Below are positions 6,432-14,283 of a DNA stretch of 23,738 nt, in pieces. Position 1 is the first letter of the stretch. Each line of letters opens with the position of its first letter. Source of the DNA: an uncultured Selenomonadales bacterium (GTDB lineage Bacteria; Bacillota; Negativicutes; Selenomonadales; Selenomonadaceae); NCBI GenBank assembly GCA_937901445.1, contig CALDHY010000069.1, forward strand, positions 1 to 23,738, read 5' to 3'. Below the pieces are notes generated by a model that searched no databases, was not told the origin of the DNA, and saw nothing but the letters and a program-made list of their open reading frames with translations. A program made the translations under genes and the position numbers.

Positions 6432-9400
6432 ATGAGAAATTTAACTGAAGTATCTTTAAAAAATCAAAGTCTCGTCTGGTATTTTATCGTTGTAACGGCG
6501 ATTGGCGGAATTTTTTCATATTTCCAACTCGGCAGAATGGAAGACCCTGCTTTTACAATTCGTGAAATGGTAATTTCCGCCGCGTGGCCGGGCGCGTCCG
6601 CTGAAGAAATGCAAAATCAAGTTACAGATAAACTAGAAAAAAGACTTCAAGACGTACCGCATTTGGATTATCTTTTAAGCGAAACTCGCGCAGGACAAAC
6701 TGTAATTTACATTGAGCTTGAAGATGATTTCCCGAAAGAAGAAATTCGTCCAATATGGCGCGATGTCAGAAATTTTTGTGAAGATATAAAATCAGATTTT
6801 CCCGAAGGCGTTTATGGTCCTTTTTATGATGACAGATTCGACGACGTTTTTGGCTCGGTCTACGCAATTACCGGCGATGGTTTTTCTTATGAAGAAATGC
6901 GCCAAAAAGCTGAAGAAGTCAGGCAAATGCTCCTTGCTATTAAAAATGTGCAAAAGGTTGAACTTTTGGGCGTGCAACCTGAAAAAATTTACGTGGAAAT
7001 TGAAAGTACAAAACTTGCAGAATTAGGAATAAGCCCGCAAGTTATTTTGGCAACGCTCCAACAACAAAATCAAATGCAAGCGGCGGCGTCAGTTGAAACT
7101 GATTCAGATAAAGTTTTCTTGCGAATAACGGGGCAATTTTCCAACTTGACTGAAATAAAAAATCTGCCAATAAACGCGGCAGGAAAAATTTTCAGATTGG
7201 GCGATATTGCAAAGATTGAGCGGCGCACGATTGAGCCGGCAGAGCCAAAAATGTTTTTCAACGGCGAACCGGCTATAGGAATTGCAGTTTCAATGAAGGA
7301 CGGCGGCAATATCCTTGAACTTGGCGAAGAACTTAAAAATTTAATGGCGCAAGTTCAAAATGAATTGCCGGTCGGCTTAGAAATTTCGCAGGTTTTCAAT
7401 CAGCCGCAAGTTGTAGAAAATTCAATCGGCGAATTTGTCGAAACTTTAATTTTGGCGATTGTAATTGTTTTGGCGGTAAGTTTTGCAAGTTTGGGCGTGC
7501 GCACGGGCTTAGTGGTTGCCGGTTGTATACCGCTGGTATTGGCGGGCGTTTTTGTTATAATGTTTGCAGTTGGAATTGACTTACATAAAATTTCTCTCGG
7601 CAGTTTGATAATTGCATTGGGCTTGTTGGTTGACGATGCAATTATTGCGGTTGAAATGATGAGCGTACAACTGGAGCGCGGTTTAAGCAGATTTGATGCG
7701 GCTTGTCACGCCTTCAAGGCAACGGCAAAACCAATGCTTACGGGAACTTTGATAACTTGCGCGGGCTTTATCCCCGTTGCATTTGCCGACGGTATGGCAA
7801 GCGAATTTTGCAACGCGCTTTTCCCTGTAATTTCGACGGCGTTATTATTATCGTGGATTGTTTCAGTAATGGTTGCGCCGCTGTACGGTTATCACATTAT
7901 CAAAGTTGAAGTGAAAAAAGATTCAAGCGGCGAAATAAAACAGTACGACAGCAGATTTTATAAAATTTTTCGCGCAGTTTTGGAAAAGTTTTTGATTTAC
8001 AGAAAAATTGTAATTGCGGCGACGATTTTAATTTTTGTGGCGTCAATCAATGCGTTTGATTATGTAGCTGAAGAATTTTTCCCGCCTTCAATTCGCCCTG
8101 AAATTATTGTTGATATGAATTTGCCTAACGGCTCATCACTGAAGGCAACCGAAATTGATACTCAAAATTTTTCAGATTTTCTGCAAAAAAATTCGGAGCT
8201 GATTGAAAATTATTCGTATTATGTAGGAATGTGCGGACCGCGTTTTGTTTTGACATTTGACCCTGTTGCAGATTCTGACAATCACGGGCAATTTATAATT
8301 GTTGCAAAAAGTCTTGAGGCGCGTGAAACTTTATCTGAATTAATTACAAAGGAGCTTGAAAAAAATTTCCCGAACGTGCAAAGTAATTTATTTTACATTC
8401 AAACGGGACCGCCTGCAGATTTTCCCGTTATGTTAAGAGTTTCTGCGCCTACAATTTCTCAAACTAAGGAACTTGCTCAAAAAGTTGCGGCGATTGTTGC
8501 CGAAGATAAAAATAATTTCAACGTGCATTTAGATTGGAACGAAGACAGCAAAATTTTAAAATTGGAACTTGACCAAGATAAAATTCGTGCGTTGGGACTG
8601 TCGACTCAAGACGTCGCGCAGATTTTGTACACCGAAATTACCGGCGCAACTGCCGCGCAATTTTACACGGGCGATAGGACGATTGATATTGATTTAAGGC
8701 TTGTTGAAAATGACAGAAATAAATTATCCGAGTTACAGAATTTGCCAATTTATTTAGGTGAGGCGGGCTATGTCAATCTTTCGCAAATTGCAAAAATTTC
8801 TTTCGACGCTGAAGACGGTTTCATAAAACGCCGCAACCTTCGCCCAACAATTTCTGTAATGGCAAATATTTTGTCCGGTACACCGAATGACGCAACCGAA
8901 AGAGCCTACAACGCAACGGCTGAACTTCGCGCAAATTTGCCGCTCGGCTGTAAAATTGAAGTTGAAGGCGCGCTTGAAGACAGCGATGATTCACTTGGTA
9001 ATTTGGCAAAGCCTGTACCGGCAATGATTTTTATAATAATGACGCTGTTAATGTTCCAACTCGGTAACGCTAAGCAAATGATTTTGACGCTTTTAACTGC
9101 GCCGCTGGGATTAATCGGCGTGGCTTGGGGAATGCTTTTAACGGGCTTTTCGCTGGGATTTGTGGCGTACTTGGGAATTTTGGCACTTTCGGGAATGATA
9201 ATCAGAAATTCTGTAATTTTAATCGACCAGATTAACAAACACGTAGCAGACGGCGAAAAACTTTGGGACGCAATAATAGATTCGGCTATTTTAAGATTTC
9301 GTCCAATTATGTTGACTGCGGCGGCGGCAATTTTGGGAATGATCCCGCTGATGATGAGCAATTTTTGGGGACCAATGGCAATAGCAATAGCAAGCGGGCT

Positions 9401-9476
9401 TTTAGTGGCAACGGTTTTAACTTTGCTTGTACTGCCTGCAATGTACGCGGCGGCTTATCACGTTGAAAAAATTTAG
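6432..9476 (+). CDS. RND efflux pump permease (AcrB/MexB-like, HAE family)
   Basis: This 1014-residue inner-membrane proton-antiport pump has two halves, each with a large periplasmic loop: TM1 at about 13-31, a porter domain, TM2-6 at about 335-490, then a second porter domain and TM8-12 at about 860-1010. The proton-relay pair is present in GLLVDDAIIAVE (Asp401, Asp402). The TM10 Lys of AcrB (Lys940) appears to be Arg here (Arg925 in GMIIRNSVILID), as in some RND subfamilies. Length is normal. Substrate cannot be read; drugs, detergents or fatty acids are plausible rather than metals, as no heavy-metal RND motif was recognised. It is co-transcribed with the adaptor. The only ribosome-binding sequence is weak and is supplied by the GGGTTAA repeats. 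Confidence 0.93.
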   Translation: MRNLTEVSLKNQSLVWYFIVVTAIGGIFSYFQLGRMEDPAFTIREMVISAAWPGASAEEMQNQVTDKLEKRLQDVPHLDYLLSETRAGQTVIYIELEDDFPKEEIRPIWRDVRNFCEDIKSDFPEGVYGPFYDDRFDDVFGSVYAITGDGFSYEEMRQKAEEVRQMLLAIKNVQKVELLGVQPEKIYVEIESTKLAELGISPQVILATLQQQNQMQAAASVETDSDKVFLRITGQFSNLTEIKNLPINAAGKIFRLGDIAKIERRTIEPAEPKMFFNGEPAIGIAVSMKDGGNILELGEELKNLMAQVQNELPVGLEISQVFNQPQVVENSIGEFVETLILAIVIVLAVSFASLGVRTGLVVAGCIPLVLAGVFVIMFAVGIDLHKISLGSLIIALGLLVDDAIIAVEMMSVQLERGLSRFDAACHAFKATAKPMLTGTLITCAGFIPVAFADGMASEFCNALFPVISTALLLSWIVSVMVAPLYGYHIIKVEVKKDSSGEIKQYDSRFYKIFRAVLEKFLIYRKIVIAATILIFVASINAFDYVAEEFFPPSIRPEIIVDMNLPNGSSLKATEIDTQNFSDFLQKNSELIENYSYYVGMCGPRFVLTFDPVADSDNHGQFIIVAKSLEARETLSELITKELEKNFPNVQSNLFYIQTGPPADFPVMLRVSAPTISQTKELAQKVAAIVAEDKNNFNVHLDWNEDSKILKLELDQDKIRALGLSTQDVAQILYTEITGATAAQFYTGDRTIDIDLRLVENDRNKLSELQNLPIYLGEAGYVNLSQIAKISFDAEDGFIKRRNLRPTISVMANILSGTPNDATERAYNATAELRANLPLGCKIEVEGALEDSDDSLGNLAKPVPAMIFIIMTLLMFQLGNAKQMILTLLTAPLGLIGVAWGMLLTGFSLGFVAYLGILALSGMIIRNSVILIDQINKHVADGEKLWDAIIDSAILRFRPIMLTAAAAILGMIPLMMSNFWGPMAIAIASGLLVATVLTLLVLPAMYAAAYHVEKI

Positions 9477-9482
9477 CCGGTA

Positions 9483-9511
9483 TTGTTAATTAATTTACTT
9501 TGTGATAAAAT
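9483..9511 (+). promoter_or_regulatory. Promoter for the mscS-like gene and the split glycyl-radical gene
   Basis: TTGTTA (9483-9488) and TAAAAT (9506-9511) with a 17-bp spacer, in the gap after the RND gene. Confidence 0.65.
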
Positions 9512-9555
9512 ACGCGCGCTTAAAAATTTTGGTTATTTGAAAGGAAGTCTTTTTT

Positions 9556-10659
9556 TTGGAATACCTTAAAAATTTAGATTGGCTGGCACTTGCTGACAAA
9601 TTGGTAATGCCGGTATGTATTTTGGTAGTTTCGCTTTTTGTAGGAATATTTTTAAATGGCAAGTTACAGGATAGACTTTCAGAGCGCGTACAAAATGACG
9701 ATGAATCGCGCGTAAAAGATATTTTCTTTCATGCACTGCAGGGCTTGCCAATTTCAATGTGTTTGATAATCGGTTTATATTGGATTGTCAACACGTCAAG
9801 TTATTTGCCTGAAGGGCTTGTAAGAATTTTTTCATACTTGCTTTTTGCAGTTGTAGTTGTAACTTTGACGCGCGTTATTGAAAGGACTTTATCCGGCTTT
9901 ATCAGCTGGAAAATTGAGGCGTCCGGCGGCGAAACTGCAAGTTCAAGCTTACTGCATACAATTTTTAAAATTTTGATTTACGCTTCTGCCGCGCTGATTA
10001 TTTTGCAGGAATTTGGAATTTCAATAGCTCCAATTATCACTGCAATGGGTGTCGGTGGTATGGCGGTTGCATTTGGTGTTCAAGAAACTGTTGCAAATAT
10101 TTTTTCCGGCTTGCATATAATTTTGACAAGACAAGTTAAAATTAATGACTTTATCAAACTTAGCTCCGGCGAAGAAGGGCGCGTTACAGATATTAGCCTT
10201 CGTTTCACGACGATAACTCCGGCAGCTGACGGCAGCACTATTGTTATACCAAATAAAAATATTGCCGGCGCGGTTATCACAAACTTTTCACGCCCTCGCG
10301 ATGATGTCGGTATTGTAATTCCAATAGGCGTAGGTTATGAAAGTGATTTAGATTTAGTCGAGAGCGTAACTTTGGAAGTTGCAAAAGACGTTCAAAGGCG
10401 TTTTGACGAATACGACCCCAACGACCCCGAAAGTAAACTTCATCCGGCTGTACTTTATCAAGAGTTCGGCGATTCTTCAATAAATTTCTGGGCGGTTTTG
10501 CACGCCAGCGTTTACACAAAACAACTTAAAATCAAGCACGAATTTATTAAAGAAATTACGCGCCGTTATCGTGAAGAAAATATTAATATTCCGTTCCCGA
10601 TTCGTACTGTGGTTATGCCTGAAGAAGTTAATGTTAATAAAATTGATTTTTCTAAATAG
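9556..10659 (+). CDS. MscS-family mechanosensitive ion channel
   Basis: This 367-residue small-conductance mechanosensitive channel releases osmolytes during hypo-osmotic shock at the inner membrane. There are N-terminal membrane segments at about 15-34, 62-82 and 86-106, then the pore-lining TM3 region (ITAMGVGGMAVAFGVQE, with Gly/Ala packing). The MscS beta domain follows (KINDFIKL, EGRVTDISLRFTTI, IVIPNKNI), then the alpha/beta C-terminal vestibule. It is longer than E. coli MscS (286) because of extra N-terminal sequence. Start TTG at 9556 with AAGGAAG 8 nt upstream. The next gene begins 14 nt after the stop, so the two are likely co-transcribed. Confidence 0.92.
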   Translation: MEYLKNLDWLALADKLVMPVCILVVSLFVGIFLNGKLQDRLSERVQNDDESRVKDIFFHALQGLPISMCLIIGLYWIVNTSSYLPEGLVRIFSYLLFAVVVVTLTRVIERTLSGFISWKIEASGGETASSSLLHTIFKILIYASAALIILQEFGISIAPIITAMGVGGMAVAFGVQETVANIFSGLHIILTRQVKINDFIKLSSGEEGRVTDISLRFTTITPAADGSTIVIPNKNIAGAVITNFSRPRDDVGIVIPIGVGYESDLDLVESVTLEVAKDVQRRFDEYDPNDPESKLHPAVLYQEFGDSSINFWAVLHASVYTKQLKIKHEFIKEITRRYREENINIPFPIRTVVMPEEVNVNKIDFSK

Positions 10660-10673
10660 AAAGGTTGATGCCT

Positions 10674-11192
10674 ATGTTAATTGACGGCGTCGAAGTTGCG
10701 GCGAATTTTGATATTTCGGCACAGGAAGCGCAAAATTATGTTGACTATGTGCGCGGGCAAATTACAACGCCGCTGAAAAGTATTCGCGTCAAAATGTGCG
10801 ACGATGGAATGGTTGACGTTTCATATTTGGCAAAAGGCGAAAAATTTGAACGTATCCGCAGAATAACCGGTTAAAAGATAGCCGCCTGTCAACAAGCCGG
10901 ATGAAGTTGACAGTGAACAGCGCGGGAAAAATCTGGAAAATCTCTTTGAGACAATCAGAGGTGAAGGTGTAAAACCAGCCGCAACGCTTAGACTTTGAAA
11001 TAATAAGTCCACGAGACCGCGCCACGCACGGCAAAGCGTGAAAAGTTAAGCTGAACTGCAGGGCGACTTGCAGAAGTCAAGATAAAAAGCTTGATGATAA
11101 CAAATTTGTATCTTGTTGGAACGACCGACCGTTGGAACGATTCAAAACAATCCGAAGAACATGAGCGCGTTAAACATAACGTGCTTGCTTAA
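10674..11192 (+). CDS. Stand-alone NrdD-like glycyl-radical domain protein, split by a group I intron (join 10674-10871 and 11109-11192)
   Basis: Exon 1 (10674-10871) ends in KFERIRRITG. Exon 2 (11109-11192) starts YLVGTTDRWNDSKQSEEHER and ends RVKHNVLA. Joined, they give a 93-residue protein whose C-terminal half matches the end of anaerobic ribonucleotide reductase (NrdD), where RRVCGYL carries the radical Gly and a KQEEVKRRVKH-like segment follows. The radical Gly equivalent is the last codon of exon 1. The rest of NrdD (catalytic barrel, zinc CxxC pairs) is absent, so this is either a loose radical-domain paralogue comparable in concept to GrcA/YfiD, or part of a split enzyme. The ATG at 10674 is chosen (GAAAGG 9 nt upstream; product begins MLIDGVEV); a TTG at 10665 overlaps the SD. 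Without splicing, translation stops at 10872-10874, just after the Gly codon. Confidence 0.82.
10872..11108 (+). ncRNA. Group I self-splicing intron (237 nt, no endonuclease ORF)
   Basis: The 5' exon ends in T and the intron ends in G, as required. P1: exon CGGT (10868-10871) pairs with GCCG (10881-10884), with the U-G wobble at the splice site. P10: intron AAGATA (10875-10880), directly 5' of that guide, is perfectly complementary to the first six bases of exon 2 (TATCTT), fixing both splice sites. A P2-like hairpin is CTGTCAAC/GTTGACAG (10886-10913). P3: GCGCGG (10920-10925) with CCGCGC (11017-11022), followed by the typical GGAAAA joining region. P4: TCTG/CAGA. P5: TCTC/GAGA. P7: CTTAGACTT (10987-10995, bulged A10990) with AAGTCAAG (11074-11081) or, less well, AAGTTAAG (11043-11050). 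P8: CACGC/GCGTG. The 3' P7 strand is the uncertain part. It is too short for a homing endonuclease, so it depends on others for mobility. Confidence 0.88.
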
Positions 11193-11200
11193 AAAAATTT

Positions 11201-11226
11201 ATCCCGTGCACAACACGGGATTTTTT
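11201..11226. terminator. Bidirectional terminator between the split gene and cobS
   Basis: ATCCCGTG (11201-11208), loop CACAA, CACGGGAT (11214-11221). A T run follows on the plus strand and an A run precedes it, so it can serve both convergent transcripts. Confidence 0.88.
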
Positions 11227-12007
11227 AATTTAAATAAATTCCTGCGAATAAAAAAATCATCAGTACAAAGACTTCAGCCAAAAATTCAACCGCGCCGTAA
11301 ATATCGCCCGTCAAGCCGCCGAGTTTCAACGTTACAAATTTTCCAAAATACAGCGCAAAAATTATCGCAGCTACCAACGCAATTATCACCGTCATAAAAA
11401 TTTCAACGTCCAAAAGAATCAGCGGTAACAACAATAAAATCGTTTCAAACAACGCGGCTAAAAAAGTTTTTGGCGTGGCGTACTTTGAAAAAGCCTTGCC
11501 TAGTCCTTCAGGGCGTGCGTACGGGAAAATTGAAATTGCCAATACCATTGCAAGCCGTCCGATTATTGGCGCGGCGTAAACTGCCACGAAAAGTAACATT
11601 GGTAAATTTTTCGCAAGTTCAGCTAACGCCGAAATTTGCAACGCCGCAACCGTTACTAAACTTACAACGCCGAATGCTCCTGCGCGAGAGTCTTTCATAA
11701 TTTCCAGCATTTTATCTTTTTCACGCCCGGAAAATAAACCGTCCGCCGAATCCATTAAGCCGTCACAATGAATACCGCCCGTTAAAACTATGTTCAAAAA
11801 AAATCCTGCCGCGCCCGTAAAAATTGAAAGTTCGCCGTCAGTCACGTAAACCAAAATAAAAAGCGGCACGGCGTAACAAATACCGAGTACCGCGCCGACT
11901 GCCGGAAAATATTTTACTGATTTACCAAAACTTTCTTCAGTCCAAATTGTTTGCTTGACGATTGAAATTCTTGTCAAAAATTGTAAGCCTATAAAAAATT
12001 CGTTCAT
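11225..12007 (-). CDS. cobS: Adenosylcobinamide-GDP ribazoletransferase (cobalamin synthase)
   Basis: This 260-residue integral membrane enzyme joins adenosylcobinamide-GDP and alpha-ribazole(-phosphate) in the last stage of the cobalamin nucleotide loop. The family signature is clear: GGIHCDGLMDSADG at about residues 77-90, with the metal-binding Asp residues, then REKDKMLEIMKDSRAGAFG. Several hydrophobic helices flank it. The ATG overlaps the stop of the upstream membrane-protein gene (ATGA), so translation is coupled. No other cobalamin gene (cobU, cobT, cobC) is in the window. The stop lies in the shared bidirectional terminator. Confidence 0.94.
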   Translation of the reverse strand: MNEFFIGLQFLTRISIVKQTIWTEESFGKSVKYFPAVGAVLGICYAVPLFILVYVTDGELSIFTGAAGFFLNIVLTGGIHCDGLMDSADGLFSGREKDKMLEIMKDSRAGAFGVVSLVTVAALQISALAELAKNLPMLLFVAVYAAPIIGRLAMVLAISIFPYARPEGLGKAFSKYATPKTFLAALFETILLLLPLILLDVEIFMTVIIALVAAIIFALYFGKFVTLKLGGLTGDIYGAVEFLAEVFVLMIFLFAGIYLN

Positions 12008-13164
12008 TGTTTATTTTTCTCTTCATTTTTAAACCAAGTTTTTTCGTTTTCCTTAACCCAATTCTGCATCCATTCGCCCATTAAAATCCGCGCCATTTTT
12101 ACAATTTCTTCAGGGTGGTTATACAAGTATTTTGACATTACGATACATTTTTTGCCCAAAACTCTGCCCAAAATTTCACTGCCGGTTGAAACTGCCATTT
12201 TAACTACAACTACCAAAATGATTGAAACTTTGAAGCCCAAAACTGTAATTGCAATTCCGCCGAAAAGCGGCAGTAAAAATATCATCGCAAGTTTTATCAC
12301 GAAGAATGAAAATGCAACGCCCATCGCGCCCTTGCCGAGCCTTAAAAGTAACGGACCTTTTTGATGCAGGAACGCCCAAATTTCTTTTGCCGCCCATTTT
12401 GGATGACGCACGGCTTTACAAAAAAATATTCCTGCGCGACGCCCGTAATACTGGAAAAACTCTCCGACTTTCTGAATTAATTTATTTATATCCGTTGGAA
12501 TTGTTGTAACGGTTGCCATAATCGCTTGCGGGCTGAACTCGACAACCGCGCCGCGCATTGTACTTAACGCGCTGCCAAATGCTGTTGGAGCTTTTCCTAC
12601 AACGCCGCTTACTGATTCAGGGATTGGCAAGGCAGGGATAAACGCCGCTACAACGTACAAAGTAATTGCCAAAACGCGCCCGACAATCATTGCAAGAAAA
12701 TATTTTATGACTGCGCGAGGGTTACGGCGGAAGGCTTGCGGAAAACGTTGAATCCTTTTAGGCAGTTTTTTTATCAGTGAATGAAAAAATTTATCGCCCG
12801 CGCTGGGAAAATGTTCTATACTTACATCCGGCGGGAATTCAAATTGATTTTTATTTTCCTGTTCAAGTTGATGAGTCATTTGCATCATTCGTGCGAAGGC
12901 GTCTGAAATTGCAGTTTCACCGGCTTTTTGCAGGCGTTCACGTTCTGAATCAAATGACCGTGTTTGTTCCATCATTGCGGCGAATTGTTCCGCCCATTCT
13001 TTCTGTTTTGCGTCATTCTCCACCTTTCGTGTAACGTCCATCATTTGCATAAATTGACTTGCCAATTTACGCTGCTGATTATCCTGCTCGTCCCGCTTGG
13101 TAACTCGCATCATCTGCTGAAGTCGCCGCGCCATTTCTAACTGTTTATCTTCCTGTTCGCTCAT
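12004..13164 (-). CDS. Membrane protein of unknown function with four N-terminal MM-T amphipathic repeats
   Basis: I do not recognise this 386-residue protein. Residues 11-102 hold four copies of a 17-residue amphipathic helix, roughly xAxxFxxMMxxTxxxEx: MARRLQQMMRVTKRDEQ, LASQFMQMMDVTRKVEN, WAEQFAAMMEQTRSFDS and ISDAFARMMQMTHQLEQ. They are separated by Gln/Lys/Glu linkers with periods of 23, 23 and 29. A basic region (about 130-150) follows, then a hydrophobic segment at about 153-180, a central amphipathic part, strongly hydrophobic helices at about 280-340 and a charged C-terminus. There is no signal peptide; the N-terminus is probably cytoplasmic. It starts at ATG 13164 with GGGGGTG upstream and a good promoter, and overlaps cobS by 4 nt. 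The cobS link may be only transcriptional. Confidence 0.8.
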   Translation of the reverse strand: MSEQEDKQLEMARRLQQMMRVTKRDEQDNQQRKLASQFMQMMDVTRKVENDAKQKEWAEQFAAMMEQTRSFDSERERLQKAGETAISDAFARMMQMTHQLEQENKNQFEFPPDVSIEHFPSAGDKFFHSLIKKLPKRIQRFPQAFRRNPRAVIKYFLAMIVGRVLAITLYVVAAFIPALPIPESVSGVVGKAPTAFGSALSTMRGAVVEFSPQAIMATVTTIPTDINKLIQKVGEFFQYYGRRAGIFFCKAVRHPKWAAKEIWAFLHQKGPLLLRLGKGAMGVAFSFFVIKLAMIFLLPLFGGIAITVLGFKVSIILVVVVKMAVSTGSEILGRVLGKKCIVMSKYLYNHPEEIVKMARILMGEWMQNWVKENEKTWFKNEEKNKQ

Positions 13165-13205
13165 AGCGTCACCCCCTTACTCAAAAATTTCTGTTAATTT
13201 GTATT

Positions 13206-13234
13206 AGTTTAATCGACAAAATTAACCATGTCAA
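13206..13234 (-). promoter_or_regulatory. Promoter for the membrane protein/cobS operon
   Basis: Minus-strand TTGACA (13234-13229), 17-bp spacer, TAAACT (13211-13206). The -35 is a perfect consensus. Confidence 0.65.
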
Positions 13235-13244
13235 TTTTATTTTT

Positions 13245-13340
13245 TAAATGTACTTTCTTTCTTTAAAAGAAATAAGAGCAACGCTCCTACTCGTCGCCTT
13301 GCAACCAAAGAAAGAATCGTCGCCCGCTTGCTGGGCGACC
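13245..13340. repeat. Dispersed palindromic element, copy 1
   Basis: This is the non-coding stretch between two divergent genes. It contains TAAATGTACTTTCTTT, CTTTAAAAGAAA, a small GAGC-AAC-GCTC hairpin, then ACCAAAGAAAGAATC. It ends with a 7-bp hairpin GTCGCCC (13319-13325)/GGGCGAC (13333-13339). The block AAATGTACTTTCTTT followed by ACCAAAGAAA and ATC recurs in inverse orientation near 22213-22252, so this is a repeated element rather than a gene-specific site. Confidence 0.65.
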
Positions 13341-13343
13341 TTT

Positions 13344-13378
13344 CCCCTAATCCCTAACCCCTAACCACTACCAACTAA
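13344..13378 (+). repeat. Degenerate heptamer repeat (CCCCTAA type) before the methyltransferase gene
   Basis: Five units: CCCCTAA, TCCCTAA, CCCCTAA, CCACTAC, CAACTAA. It is the reverse-complement type of the GGGTTAA array at 6408-6428. Confidence 0.8.
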
Positions 13379-13392
13379 AAATGGAGGATTTT

Positions 13393-14166
13393 ATGAAAAA
13401 CTTTTTAGTCACAACGGCGCGTAAACCTAAACTTGATTCTGAAATTTTGGCTGAAACTTTTGCTGAAAATTTAAATCTGCCATTTGTACCTCGCGCAGAT
13501 TTTTCACTTGATACTTTGAAAAAAATTTACGGCGTCGAAAATATTTTATTGGTACGAAATAATTTGCCGGTTATCGTAACGAATGACGGCGAATTATTTT
13601 TTCATCCGAATACCGCGCACTTACGAATAAAAAATTTACGTCAAGGCTTGGGCGACAGATTAATTGACGCGGCAAAAATTAAAAGCGGCGATAAAGTTTT
13701 AGATTGTACCTTAGGGCTGGGCAGTGATTCAATCGTTTTAAGTTTTGTTTCAAAAAATGTTACCGCGCTTGAAATTAATCCCGTGCTTGCTGAAGTTGTG
13801 CGCTACGGTATGAAAAATTTTTCTGACGATACGCCGCCGGTTATTGACGCAATGCGCCGCGTTGAAGTTATTACTGCTGATTATGTTGACTACTTGAAAC
13901 ATTGCGCGGAAAATTCTTTTGACGTGGTTTATTTTGACCCGATGTTTCGCCACGCAATTAATAAAAGTTCGGGGATAAATCCCATTCGCCCGCTTGCAGA
14001 TAACCGCCCGCTTGAAATTGATTCTGTGCGTGAGGCTTGCAGAGTGGCGCGGCGTTGCGTCATTATGAAGGAAAATTCGCGCAGCACGGAATTTGCGCGA
14101 CTCGGCTTTAAAATTGTTGACGGCGGAAAATACAGCTCAATTTCTTTCGGAGTTATTGACAGTTAA
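13393..14166 (+). CDS. Class I SAM-dependent methyltransferase, RsmJ/YpiP-like
   Basis: This protein of about 257 residues has a Rossmann methyltransferase core: VLDCTLGLGSDSIVLSF (SAM motif I), VTALEINP (acidic residue at the end of strand 2), VEVITADY, and VVYFDPMF. The latter resembles the DPMFP catalytic loop of RsmJ, the 16S rRNA guanine-N2 methyltransferase. The N-terminal part (LVTTARKP, ILLVRNN, FFHPNTAHLRIKNL) fits Firmicute homologues of unknown target. rRNA methylation is therefore likely but not shown. The ATG at 13381 overlaps the SD itself (ATGGAGG), so the ATG at 13393, 5 nt after GGAGG, is the start. Its 3' end carries the -35 of an overlapping promoter (14156-14184). Confidence 0.85.
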   Translation: MKNFLVTTARKPKLDSEILAETFAENLNLPFVPRADFSLDTLKKIYGVENILLVRNNLPVIVTNDGELFFHPNTAHLRIKNLRQGLGDRLIDAAKIKSGDKVLDCTLGLGSDSIVLSFVSKNVTALEINPVLAEVVRYGMKNFSDDTPPVIDAMRRVEVITADYVDYLKHCAENSFDVVYFDPMFRHAINKSSGINPIRPLADNRPLEIDSVREACRVARRCVIMKENSRSTEFARLGFKIVDGGKYSSISFGVIDS

Positions 14167-14184
14167 ATTTTTCAAGGTTATAAT
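14156..14184 (+). promoter_or_regulatory. Perfect-consensus promoter for an antisense RNA (putative antitoxin)
   Basis: TTGACA (14156-14161), 17-bp spacer, TATAAT (14179-14184): an exact sigma-A consensus. It sits at the methyltransferase stop codon and fires into DNA that holds no plus-strand gene. Predicted start is about 14191. Confidence 0.85.
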
Positions 14185-14196
14185 TTTGCTGTAACT

Positions 14197-14221
14197 AAAA
14201 AAGCCCCGTATCTTTACGGGG
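14197..14221 (-). terminator. Terminator of the small-peptide (toxin) mRNA
   Basis: On the minus strand CCCCGTA, loop AAGA, TACGGGG, then C and six T (14221 down to 14197). The plus strand has no T run after the stem, so it acts on the minus transcript. Confidence 0.88.
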
Positions 14222-14283
14222 ACGATTCTAGGACATCGTGGCAAACGGTTGCTCATAATAAGGTGAATTACAGAAAATTAGTT

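Noticed and set aside
8906..9361. 151-codon minus-strand ORF within the RND gene
   Set aside because: It is antisense to well-conserved transmembrane segments and has no SD or domain.
10665..10874. Taking the 69-codon frame as a complete small protein
   Set aside because: It ends immediately after the radical Gly codon; the missing C-terminus is found 237 nt downstream in a form that a group I splice restores.
10872..11108. Group II intron or IStron
   Set aside because: There is no GUGYG start, domain V or AY end, and the length is too short; the U/G boundary and P1/P10 fit group I.
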